Part shown: positions 19,036-26,821 of the stretch, piece by piece
Layout: every line of letters starts with the position of its first letter
Numbering within the stretch: the first letter of the stretch is position 1
NCBI RefSeq assembly: GCF_021298855.1
Contig: NZ_JAJTHI010000039.1
Coordinates: forward strand, 1-64,000
DNA from: Gemmatimonas sp.
GTDB taxonomy: Bacteria; Gemmatimonadota; Gemmatimonadetes; Gemmatimonadales; Gemmatimonadaceae
DNA length: 64,000 bases
Direction: 5' to 3'
The notes under the pieces: generated by a model
What the model was told of the DNA's origin: nothing
Database searches by the model: none
The model's input: the letters and a program-made list of their open reading frames with translations, nothing else
Translations under genes and position numbers: made by a program

Positions 19036-20244
19036 TCAGGAAACGCGTTCCACCGAGAGGGCCACCGCATCACCTCCCCCCAGGCACAGCGTGGCCACGC
19101 CCGTGCGCAGGTTGCGGTCGATGAGCGCGTGCAGCAGCGTGACCAGCACGCGCGTGCCGCTCGCGCCAATGGGGTGCCCCAGCGCAATGGCACCGCCGTG
19201 CACGTTCACGCGATCGGCGTCCCACTCCAGCCCGGCCCCGTCGGCCAGCGCCTGGCTGGCGAAGGCTTCGTTGGCCTCGATGAGGTCGTAATCGCCAATG
19301 GTGGTACCCGCCTTGGCCATGAGGTTCTTCACGGCGGTAATGGGGGCGAAGAACAGCTCCTGCGGGTCGCCCGCGCCGGTGGCGTAGCCAGTGATGCGCG
19401 CCAGGATGGTGAGGCCGTGCGTACGCGCATACGCCTCACTCGTCACCACCACTGCCGCGGCCCCGTCGTTGAGCGAGGAGGCATTGCCGGCCGTCACCGA
19501 CAGGGTGCCGGGGTCGCCCTTGCCCGGGAAGGCGGGACGCAGCTTGGCGAGGGACTCGGCCGTGGTGTCGGCGCGCGGCCCTTCGTCGGCGCTCACCACC
19601 GTGGGGCCCTTGCGGCCGGGAATCTCCACCGGCACGATCTCGGCGGTGAACTTGCCCGCCTGCTGCGCCGCCACGGCCTTGGCGTGCGACGCGGCAGCAA
19701 AGGCATCCTGCGCCTCGCGCGACACGCCCGCCTTGCTGGCCGTGTACTCCGCATGCGAGCCCATGTGCACGTCACAGGTGCCGCACCAGAGCCCGTCCTT
19801 GATCATGCCGTCGACCATGGTCTGGTCGCCGATCTTCACGCCGCCGCGCATGCCGTACACGTAGTGGGGCGCATTGCTCATGCTTTCCTGACCACCGGCC
19901 ACGATGACCTGCGCATCGCCGGCCTTGATGGCCTGCGCCGCCAGCATCACCGCCTTGAGCCCGGAACCGCACACCTTGTTCACGGTGAGGGCCGACGCCG
20001 TGCTGGGCACACCGGCCTTGAGCATGGCCTGCCGGGCAGGGGCCTGCCCGGTGCCCCCCTGCAGCACGTGCCCCATGATGACTTCCTGCACCGCGGCAGG
20101 GTCGACGCCGCTGCGCTGCAGGGCGGCACGGATGGCAATGGCACCGAGTTCCGGCGCGGAAAGGGAGGCCAGGCCTCCGAGATACCGGCCGATCGGCGTG
20201 CGCGCGGCACCCACGATCACCGGCTGGCGAGTCATGTCGGACAT
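19036..20244 (-). CDS. Acetyl-CoA C-acetyltransferase (thiolase)
   Basis: Type II thiolase of 402 residues acting on acetoacetyl-CoA. The nucleophilic cysteine lies in [15 protein letters not shown], the GHP-type histidine in [14 protein letters not shown], and the second cysteine in TLCLGGGDA. The start [19 protein letters not shown] at 20244 is the usual thiolase start; a second ATG lies three codons on. It is the first gene of a run hbd, acyl-CoA dehydrogenase, leucine dehydrogenase, giving thiolytic cleavage or condensation for that pathway. Confidence 0.95.
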   Translation of the reverse strand: MSDMTRQPVIVGAARTPIGRYLGGLASLSAPELGAIAIRAALQRSGVDPAAVQEVIMGHVLQGGTGQAPARQAMLKAGVPSTASALTVNKVCGSGLKAVMLAAQAIKAGDAQVIVAGGQESMSNAPHYVYGMRGGVKIGDQTMVDGMIKDGLWCGTCDVHMGSHAEYTASKAGVSREAQDAFAAASHAKAVAAQQAGKFTAEIVPVEIPGRKGPTVVSADEGPRADTTAESLAKLRPAFPGKGDPGTLSVTAGNASSLNDGAAAVVVTSEAYARTHGLTILARITGYATGAGDPQELFFAPITAVKNLMAKAGTTIGDYDLIEANEAFASQALADGAGLEWDADRVNVHGGAIALGHPIGASGTRVLVTLLHALIDRNLRTGVATLCLGGGDAVALSVERVS

Positions 20245-20437
20245 GAGTTGGAAAACGGGCGGAAGACGACGCTGGGGAGCGCCTGCGGGATGACACCGGA
20301 AGTTAATGGGCGGGCAAGAGTGGGGCTTGTTACTGAAAACTGCCGGGGCGCGGGGACGGACGGAGGCCCCGAGGGGCCGCCTGCTGGAGCACGGGAGGCT
20401 CCGGAACGATGGCCCGCCCCCTGCAGTACCACGGGGT

Positions 20438-20899
20438 ATGCTTGATACGCTGCGTATGCTCATCGCCGACAGCCTGCCGACGGTCACCGAGTTGGATCCG
20501 CCGATTCACGAGGCGGACATCCGCGTCGCCGCCTGTGCCCTGCTGCTCGAAATCGCACACGCCGACCGGCGCCTGTCACGGGACGAACGTGCCGTGATCC
20601 TGCGCTCGCTCACCACTTACTTCGGCGTCGACGACCGCGGCGCCCTGGAGCTGATCGCCGAAGCGGAACGGCAGTGGAGCGAGCGCGTCGATCGCTCGGC
20701 GTTCACGAACCAGTTGCTGGCCGAGTACGACGAGGACCAGCGGCATGTGCTCTCCGACCTGCTCTGGGACGTCGCGGGGGCGGATGGCTGGCTGGGAGAC
20801 CACGAGACGCTGCTCACGACGCAACTGTCGGCGCTGCTGGGCGTACCGGCGCGGCGCGTGGAGAGAGACCGCCCCCCCGCGCCCCCACTGGACGCGTGA
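20438..20899 (+). CDS. TerB-like helical protein
   Basis: A 153-residue, wholly helical, acidic protein. The repeats RVAACALLLEIAHADRRLSRDERAVI and VLSDLLWDVAGADGWLGDHE carry the paired acidic residues of the TerB (tellurite-resistance B) fold, which may bind metal; such proteins are also common as membrane-associated stress proteins. The start at MLDTLRML (20438) is preferred to the longer reading from 20306, which adds Arg/Gly-rich non-conserved sequence. It is divergent from the thiolase operon and 23 nt ahead of the plug-domain gene. Confidence 0.75.
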   Translation: MLDTLRMLIADSLPTVTELDPPIHEADIRVAACALLLEIAHADRRLSRDERAVILRSLTTYFGVDDRGALELIAEAERQWSERVDRSAFTNQLLAEYDEDQRHVLSDLLWDVAGADGWLGDHETLLTTQLSALLGVPARRVERDRPPAPPLDA

Positions 20900-20922
20900 G
20901 GGGCGCGCTTCGAAGTTGCAGG

Positions 20923-22431
20923 ATGCGCGTGATTCGACTGCTCCCTGCCCTTCTCTTTCCGGCGGTGGCCGGAGCTCAGGTTCGTCAACCTGTGCGGCGA
21001 CCCGCTCCGCCTCCCAAGCCCGCCACGGCACCGGCGCCCAAGCCCGCCGCCGCGGGCCCGGCGCTGCAGATCCCGCTGGCCAAGATCACCGGCGAGGTGT
21101 TCGACAGCGTGGCGGTGGCGCCGCTCGCCAACGCCACGGTGCAGTTCGTGCAGGCGGACAATCCGCAGAATGTCCGCAGCATCCGCACCGACTCGGTGGG
21201 GCAGTTCTTCCTCGACTCGATGCGCGTGGGGTCGTATCTCGTGGGGATCATCCACGAGCAGGTGGACCGGCTCGGGCTCGAGAACCGCATTGTGCAGGTG
21301 AACATCGCCGGCAGCGGCGACGTGTCGCTGTCGCTGGGGCTTCCGTCGGCGGCTTCCCTCCTCAAGGCCAAGTGCGCCGCCGCTGGCGAGGGAAACGACC
21401 GCGGCGCGTTCATGGGGATGGTCCGTACCGCCCGCGGCACGCCGCTCGAAGGGAACGCACGCGTGCGGGTACAGTACCTCGAAACGGTGATCGGGCCGAG
21501 CGGTATGTCGCGCCGCTTCCCGTCGCGGTTTGCCGACGCGCAACCCACGGGGGCGTTCGTGCTCTGCGGCGTGCCCCCCGAGGCCAGCGTGACCACGCGC
21601 GCGTATGCCGGTCCCGACTCGAGCGGGGTGGTGGAGCTGGTGGTGCCGCGCAACGGATTGCTGGTTCGCGATCTCATCATTGCCAGTCCGCAGCGCGTGG
21701 CGGTGGCTCCCACGTCCGCGGCCGAACGGCCGCGCACGCTGCTCAAGGGCACCAGCCGCGTGCGGGGCGTGGTGCGGGACAGCGTTGGCAAGCCGCTGGT
21801 GGGTGCGCGGGTGTCGGTCCCGGGCACGGGCGCCGAAGGGGTGTCCACGGGTGGCGGTGCGTTTTCCTTCGACGCGCTCCCCGGCGGCTCGTGGATGGTG
21901 GAAGCCCGCGCGGTGGGCTTCGAGCCGAGGCGGGTGGCCGTGGACTTCATCGAGAACGCCGAGGCCGTGGCGGAGATCAACCTCGCCGGGCTCGCGCCGC
22001 GCATGGATACGGTGAAGGTGACCGCCGATCGCTGGAGCCGTGAGATGGCCGCGTTCGAGGAGCGCAAGAAGATGGGGGGCGGCTACTTCATCGATGACCA
22101 GCAGCTCGAGCGGCGCAACGCGCTGTTCGCGGCCGACATCCTGCGCGGCACCCCCGGCGTCACGATCCAGCCCGGGGCGAGCGCTGGTCGCGACCGCGTC
22201 ACGATGCGCGGAAACGCGGGGGCCGGCACCTGCATCCCGGCGGTGTTCGTGAACGGCATGAACACCCCGATTCCCGACGGAGTGATCGAGAACGTGGTCT
22301 CCACGAACGACATTCGCGCCGTGGAAGTATACAGCCGCACCGGCTCCACTCCGCCCGAGTTCATGAGCCGCAACGGCTGCGGCAGCATCGTCATCTGGAC
22401 CGGGCAGCGGCGGCGGCCGAACGACCGGTAA
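20923..22431 (+). CDS. Carboxypeptidase-regulatory-like / TonB plug-domain protein without barrel
   Basis: A 502-residue exported protein with a signal peptide (MRVIRLLPALLFPAVAGAQ). After a Pro/Ala linker come carboxypeptidase regulatory-like beta domains (residues ~45-130 and ~285-365, the latter with RGVVRDSVGKPLVGARVSVP), then a TonB-receptor plug-like segment (DILRGTPGVTIQPGAS, RDRVTMRGNAG, IRAVEVYSRTGSTPPEF). It ends where a 22-strand barrel would normally begin. Such proteins recur in Gemmatimonadota; role unknown, perhaps a periplasmic adaptor. It ends in a repeat array that separates it from a convergent GGDEF gene. Confidence 0.8.
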   Translation: MRVIRLLPALLFPAVAGAQVRQPVRRPAPPPKPATAPAPKPAAAGPALQIPLAKITGEVFDSVAVAPLANATVQFVQADNPQNVRSIRTDSVGQFFLDSMRVGSYLVGIIHEQVDRLGLENRIVQVNIAGSGDVSLSLGLPSAASLLKAKCAAAGEGNDRGAFMGMVRTARGTPLEGNARVRVQYLETVIGPSGMSRRFPSRFADAQPTGAFVLCGVPPEASVTTRAYAGPDSSGVVELVVPRNGLLVRDLIIASPQRVAVAPTSAAERPRTLLKGTSRVRGVVRDSVGKPLVGARVSVPGTGAEGVSTGGGAFSFDALPGGSWMVEARAVGFEPRRVAVDFIENAEAVAEINLAGLAPRMDTVKVTADRWSREMAAFEERKKMGGGYFIDDQQLERRNALFAADILRGTPGVTIQPGASAGRDRVTMRGNAGAGTCIPAVFVNGMNTPIPDGVIENVVSTNDIRAVEVYSRTGSTPPEFMSRNGCGSIVIWTGQRRRPNDR

Positions 22432-22463
22432 GGAAGCCGCGGAGCACGGTCGATGCCGCGCGT

Positions 22464-22703
22464 GACAGCGTCACGGGAGACGGCGTCAGGGGAGACGGCG
22501 TCAGGGGAGACGGCGTCATGAAAGACGGCGTCATGTTTGACGGCGTCATGTTTGACGGCGTCATGGAAGAAAGCGTGATGTTGAATGCGGTATGGGAACG
22601 GCGGTGTGCGCCGTTGCCATGACGCTCTTCCCATGACGCCGTTCCCATGACGCCGTCAAGCATGACGCCCTACCTCAACGTGCCGCCGGACATGACGCCG
22701 TTT
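22464..22703. repeat. 15-bp tandem repeat array with inverted half
   Basis: Eight units based on GACGGCGTCA start at exactly 15-bp steps (22464, 22479, 22494, 22509, 22524, 22539, 22554, 22569). After a 36-bp centre, five copies of the reverse complement TGACGCCGTC start at 22620, 22634, 22648, 22663 and 22693. The two halves can pair as a long imperfect hairpin or cruciform. The array fills the 286-bp gap between two convergent genes. It is not a CRISPR: there are no unique spacers. Confidence 0.9.
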
Positions 22704-22717
22704 CCCGGCGCCCGCCG

Positions 22718-23965
22718 TCAGTCGTCGTAGCCGACGACCAGGTTCATGCCGGCCTGCCGTGCGCGGCTCACCGCCGTGTTGGCAGTCGCCAGCAGGGCGT
22801 CCACGCCCGTGATCCCTTCGGTGACTTCGGCCACCCCGACGGACAGCGTGGTGCGCACGGCGGTGAAGTCCCCCGCGAACACATAGCGGGCCATGCGCTC
22901 GCGAATGCGCTCGGCCAGCACGAGGCCGCCGGAGAGTTCGGTGCTGGGCAGCAGCACGCCGAAGGCTTCGCCGCCGATACGCCCCACCACGTCGGTGGTG
23001 CGGGACTCCTGGCGGCACACCCACGCGATGGCCCGCAGCCATTCGTTGGCGAACGCGTCGCCGTGCTGGTCCGCCAGATCGCGGAAGCGGTCGGGATCCA
23101 CGAGCAGCAGCGTGAGCGGCTGGCCGTACCGACGGGCCCGGGCCACTTCGCTCTGCGCCACATCGAAGAATGCGCGCCGGGCCGAGACCCCCGTGAGGTA
23201 GTCGGTGGTGCTGGTGGCATCGTCACGCAGCTGCTCCTCGAGCCGCCGACGCTCCGAGGCATCGTGGGACACCACCGAGTATCCCACCGCCGCGCCCGAC
23301 GCGTCGCGCAGTGCGGTCACCACCGTGGTCGCCCAGAAGGTCGTGCCATCCTCGCGCTGCCGGTAGCCCTCCTCCTCGCACCAGCCGTTGCGGGCCGCGA
23401 GGGCGAGGGTTTCGGTAACGTATCCCGCTCCGCCATGCTCCGGCGGCAGCAGCGCCGACATGCTCTGCCCGATGATGGCGCCGCCGCCGAACTGGTGCAC
23501 CCGCTCGGCGGCGCTGCTCCAGCTGTCCACCCTGCCCTCGGAGTCGAGGGTGTAGATGGCGTACTCCCGCACCGCGCCCAGCACGGCGTTGAACCGCTGT
23601 TCGAGACGCGACACCAGGCCACGTGCCGACGCCAGCGACGATGCGTCGGTGATCACGGCCACGTTGCGTCCCGTGGACACCCGCATCAGCGAAAGAAAGA
23701 CGCCGCTGTGCTGGCCGGGCGCGAGCAGTTCGAGGTTGTCCACGATGATGCCGCGCGGCCCGTTGAAGCTGCGCACCCGTGCCGGGAGCTCGGGCGCGAC
23801 GTCGGCGAGGGTGTTGAACAGATCGTCGAGCGACCCCGTCTTGGTGAAAGGCGTGAGGAGGCGCCGCGCCGCGAGGTTGGCGACTTCGACCCGGCCGTGT
23901 TCGTCGACATCAACGAGGCCGACCGGCGACAGCAGGAAGAGATCGAGCAGCGCCTCCGGCGTCAC
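22718..23965 (-). CDS. PAS-GGDEF protein, probably catalytically degenerate
   Basis: A 415-residue soluble protein. The N-terminal ~130 residues look PAS-like (LSPVGLVDVDEHGRVEVANLAARRLL), a second PAS/PAC segment follows (AVREYAIYTLDSEGRVDSWS to ASERRRLEEQLRDDA), then a GGDEF domain from TDYLTGVSARRAFF to the end. The active-site motif reads RIGGEAFGVLLP, with alanine where diguanylate cyclases need the second acidic residue. This argues for a sensor or effector rather than an active c-di-GMP synthase. The GTG start at 23965 overlaps the thrS stop as GTGA, so it is coupled to thrS. Confidence 0.85.
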   Translation of the reverse strand: MTPEALLDLFLLSPVGLVDVDEHGRVEVANLAARRLLTPFTKTGSLDDLFNTLADVAPELPARVRSFNGPRGIIVDNLELLAPGQHSGVFLSLMRVSTGRNVAVITDASSLASARGLVSRLEQRFNAVLGAVREYAIYTLDSEGRVDSWSSAAERVHQFGGGAIIGQSMSALLPPEHGGAGYVTETLALAARNGWCEEEGYRQREDGTTFWATTVVTALRDASGAAVGYSVVSHDASERRRLEEQLRDDATSTTDYLTGVSARRAFFDVAQSEVARARRYGQPLTLLLVDPDRFRDLADQHGDAFANEWLRAIAWVCRQESRTTDVVGRIGGEAFGVLLPSTELSGGLVLAERIRERMARYVFAGDFTAVRTTLSVGVAEVTEGITGVDALLATANTAVSRARQAGMNLVVGYDD

Positions 23966-25962
23966 GCCTCTCCCTCCCCGCTGGCGCCGGTGTCGGCCGC
24001 CGGCGCGGCGGCCACGGCGAGGGCGCGGGTACGGATCTCCTCGAGCACCCGCGCGACGAAGGCATCCTGCGACAGGATCTCCTGCTTCTTGCCGGCCCCG
24101 CGGGCCCGCAACGCCACCGTGTGCTCCTCCGCCTCGCGGCGCCCGAGGACGCACATGTACGGCACCTTCTCCACCTCGCCCTCACGCACGCGGTAGTTGA
24201 GCGTCTCGTTGCGGGCGTCGAGCGTGGCGCGAATGCCATGCGCCTTCATGCGCGCCACCAGCTGCTGCGCGTGATCGTTGTAGTCGATCGCGATGGGAAT
24301 CACGCGCACCTGCTCGGGCGCCAGCCAGAGCGGGAACGCGCCGCCGAAGTGTTCGATGAGGATGGCAATGAACCGTTCGAACGACCCGCTCACGGCGCGG
24401 TGGATGACCACCGGGCGGTGCGGCGCATTGTCCTCGCCGGTGTAGCTGAGGTCGAACCGCTCCGGCGCGTTGTAGTCGAGCTGGATGGTGCCCAGCTGCC
24501 ACGCCCGCCCGATGCTGTCGGTCACGTCGAAGTCGATCTTGGGGCCGTAGAAGGCGCCGTCGCCCTCCTTCATCTCGTAGGGACGCCCCGTGCCGTCGAG
24601 CGCGGCCCGCAGCGCCGCTTCGGCGCGATCCCACAGCTCATCGCTGCCGATGCGCTGCTCGGGACGCGTGGCGAACTTGAGCGTGGCCTTGAGCCCGAAC
24701 GTGTCGTAGTACGACAGGATGAAGTCCATGAGGAACTTCACCTCACTCTCGATCTGGTCCTCGCGCAGATACACGTGGCAGTCGTCCTGCGAGAACTGCC
24801 GCACGCGCGTGAGTCCGGAGAGCGCCCCCGACAGCTCGTTGCGGTGCAGCACGTCGAAGGTCACGTAGCGCACCGGCAGCTCACGATAGCTGTGCTTGTG
24901 CGAGGCAAACAGCACGTGGTGCGAGGGGCAGTTCATGGGCTTGAGCGACATGTCGTGCTCCCCCGTCTCGTTGTCGAGCACGAGGAACATGTTCTCCTTG
25001 TACTTGCCCCAATGCCCCGACTGCTCCCACAGCTTCTTGTTGTACAGCAGCGGCGTCTTGATTTCCTGGAACGCCTCCTGCTGCCGCTCGCGCACGAACC
25101 CTTCGAGCGTGTTGTAGAGCGTGGTGCCCTTGGGGGTCCAGAACGCGGCGCCCGGGGCCTGCGGGAACAGCTGGAACAGACCGAGCGCCTTGCCCAGCAC
25201 GCGGTGATCGCGCTTCTTCGCCTCCTCGAGGTTGTGCAGGTGCGTCTCGAGTTCGTCCTTCTTGAAGAACGCCGTGGCGTAGATGCGCTGCAGCATCTGC
25301 CGTTTCACGTCACCGCGCCAATAGGCGCCGGCCGTGTGCAGCAGCTTGAAGTGCTTGAGATACGACGTGTCGGGCACGTGGGGGCCGCGGCACAGGTCGA
25401 TGAAGGGACCGTCCGTGTACGTGCTGATGATCTCGTCGGTGCCGTCGAAGTCGGCCAGACGCTCGAGCTTGAGCGGGTCGTCGGCAAAGAGCTGCTTCGC
25501 CTCGTCTACCGAAACCTCGGCGCGCACGAACGGGTACTTCTCGGCCACCACCTTGCGCATCTCCGCCTCGAAGGCGGCGAGATCCTCGGGGGTGAACGGC
25601 GACTCCACCTCGAAGTCGTAGTAGAAGCCGTCGTCGATGGCGGGACCGAAGCCGATCTTGGCGTCGGGGCGCAGGCGGCGCACGGCGGTGGCCAGGATGT
25701 GCGCGCCCGAGTGCCGCAACACGCCCAGCGCCCGCGGATCCTTGTCCGTGATGACCACGAACGCGCCGGAGCGGCGCAGCGGCGTCATGAGATCCTGCAC
25801 TTCGCCATCCACCGCCACCGCGAGCGCCGCCTGCAACAGCCGCGCGCCAATGGAACCCACCACATCGCGGGCAAGAGTCCCCGGCGCCACTTCGCGCGTG
25901 TTGCCATCGGGGAGCGTGAGCACGATCGGACCTTCACCAGCAGCGGGCGTTGCGGCAATCAT
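23962..25962 (-). CDS. thrS: Threonyl-tRNA synthetase
   Basis: Class II synthetase charging tRNA-Thr. Domains in order: TGS (residues ~10-75, LTLPDGNTREV), the editing second-additional domain with the HSGAHILATAVRRL motif, the catalytic core (motif 2 FDVLHRNELSGALSGLTRVRQF; zinc ligands around MNCPSHHVLF), motif 3 (HRAVSGSFERFIAILIEHFGG) and the anticodon-binding domain at the end. The ATG at 25962 (MIAATPAAGEGP) gives 666 residues. A divergent 192-bp gap separates it from the BON protein. A GGDEF gene is coupled downstream. Confidence 0.98.
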   Translation of the reverse strand: MIAATPAAGEGPIVLTLPDGNTREVAPGTLARDVVGSIGARLLQAALAVAVDGEVQDLMTPLRRSGAFVVITDKDPRALGVLRHSGAHILATAVRRLRPDAKIGFGPAIDDGFYYDFEVESPFTPEDLAAFEAEMRKVVAEKYPFVRAEVSVDEAKQLFADDPLKLERLADFDGTDEIISTYTDGPFIDLCRGPHVPDTSYLKHFKLLHTAGAYWRGDVKRQMLQRIYATAFFKKDELETHLHNLEEAKKRDHRVLGKALGLFQLFPQAPGAAFWTPKGTTLYNTLEGFVRERQQEAFQEIKTPLLYNKKLWEQSGHWGKYKENMFLVLDNETGEHDMSLKPMNCPSHHVLFASHKHSYRELPVRYVTFDVLHRNELSGALSGLTRVRQFSQDDCHVYLREDQIESEVKFLMDFILSYYDTFGLKATLKFATRPEQRIGSDELWDRAEAALRAALDGTGRPYEMKEGDGAFYGPKIDFDVTDSIGRAWQLGTIQLDYNAPERFDLSYTGEDNAPHRPVVIHRAVSGSFERFIAILIEHFGGAFPLWLAPEQVRVIPIAIDYNDHAQQLVARMKAHGIRATLDARNETLNYRVREGEVEKVPYMCVLGRREAEEHTVALRARGAGKKQEILSQDAFVARVLEEIRTRALAVAAAPAADTGASGEGEA

Positions 25963-26154
25963 CGGACGGGACAGCAGAAGGACGCGAGCGACATCTGCCG
26001 CGTGCCCACCAGGCACCCGGCACGAGGACGCACGGCTACGGTCCGTGGCAGTCGACCTCGCTCGACAAGATGGGGCAAGTTATCCTTGAATGAGGACGTA
26101 CGCCACGAGACCGCCGCTCCGGCGAGGCGGCTGGTTCACTGCGAGGGATGGAAG

Positions 26155-26730
26155 ATGGGACGCGCGCGACGAGGAACGAGCAGCTCACGGACCAGTACGC
26201 TGCTGCTGGTGGCGCTGGGCGCCGTGGCCGGCCTGGCCATCGGCATGGCCGTGGCCGACCGTGTGGGCGGCGTGGGCGGCATGCTGCGGCGCACCAACCG
26301 CCGGCGTGTGCGGTCGCAGCAGGACGCAGGATGGGACGAAGGGTGGGACGCGGGATGGGACGGGCTTGACGCGCCGATGGACGACGACACGCTCGATGCG
26401 ACGGACGCGCCTGCGGCTGGCAACGAGACCGATGCGGCCACGGCCACGGGGGCCGTCATGCCGGCCGCCACGGCGGCGGCGCCAACCGCCGCCCCGTCCC
26501 GGCCGTCGGCTGAAGAGCTGGAGCAGCGGGTGCTCGAGGTGTTCCGCAACGATCCCCTGCTGGCGACCCGCAACGTGGATATCGGCGCCGACCATCACGG
26601 CCGCGTGGAACTCACCGGGTGGGTGGAGGAGCGCCGCGAGGTGGATTACGCCCTCACGCTGGTGCGAGGCGTGCCGGATGTGACCGGGGTGATGAGCAAC
26701 CTCATGATCCGGCGGCGCGCCGCCGGCTGA
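26155..26730 (+). CDS. BON domain membrane-anchored protein
   Basis: A 191-residue protein with a basic N-terminus and one membrane segment (residues ~16-36, LLLVALGAVAGLAIGMAVAD), a low-complexity Asp/Ala/Trp linker (residues ~50-115), and a C-terminal BON domain (EELEQRVLEVFRNDPLLATRNVDIG to VPDVTGVMSNLMI). BON domains are small alpha/beta modules that bind phospholipid or partner proteins in the envelope. It is divergent from thrS and 91 nt ahead of valS. Confidence 0.75.
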   Translation: MGRARRGTSSSRTSTLLLVALGAVAGLAIGMAVADRVGGVGGMLRRTNRRRVRSQQDAGWDEGWDAGWDGLDAPMDDDTLDATDAPAAGNETDAATATGAVMPAATAAAPTAAPSRPSAEELEQRVLEVFRNDPLLATRNVDIGADHHGRVELTGWVEERREVDYALTLVRGVPDVTGVMSNLMIRRRAAG

Positions 26731-26821
26731 CCAGCGGCGGCGGCGGGGGGCGCGGGGGCGGCGCTCTGGGCACGCGCCCTCCGGCCCACTCGGGCACCCG
26801 GGGCGGTTATCTTTCCGGGCT

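Noticed and set aside
16118-19291. Plus-strand frame of 1057 codons
   Set aside because: Antisense to four well-recognised operon genes; long only because of high GC and rare stops. Composition is His/Arg/Gly-rich and matches no family.
22391-22663. Minus-strand frame with repeated Met-Thr-Pro-Ser-Asn
   Set aside because: A translation of the 15-bp DNA repeat; open in all frames because 15 is a multiple of three. No start signal and no family.
22464-22703. CRISPR array
   Set aside because: Units are only 15 bp, contiguous, with no unique spacers, and the second half is inverted; no cas genes nearby.
25963-26154. T-box or other tRNA-sensing leader upstream of thrS
   Set aside because: No T-box sequence, specifier loop or antiterminator is visible; the 192-bp gap is a plain divergent region.
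24121-26730. Plus-strand frame of 869 codons
   Set aside because: Mostly antisense to thrS; only its last 191 codons coincide with the real BON gene.
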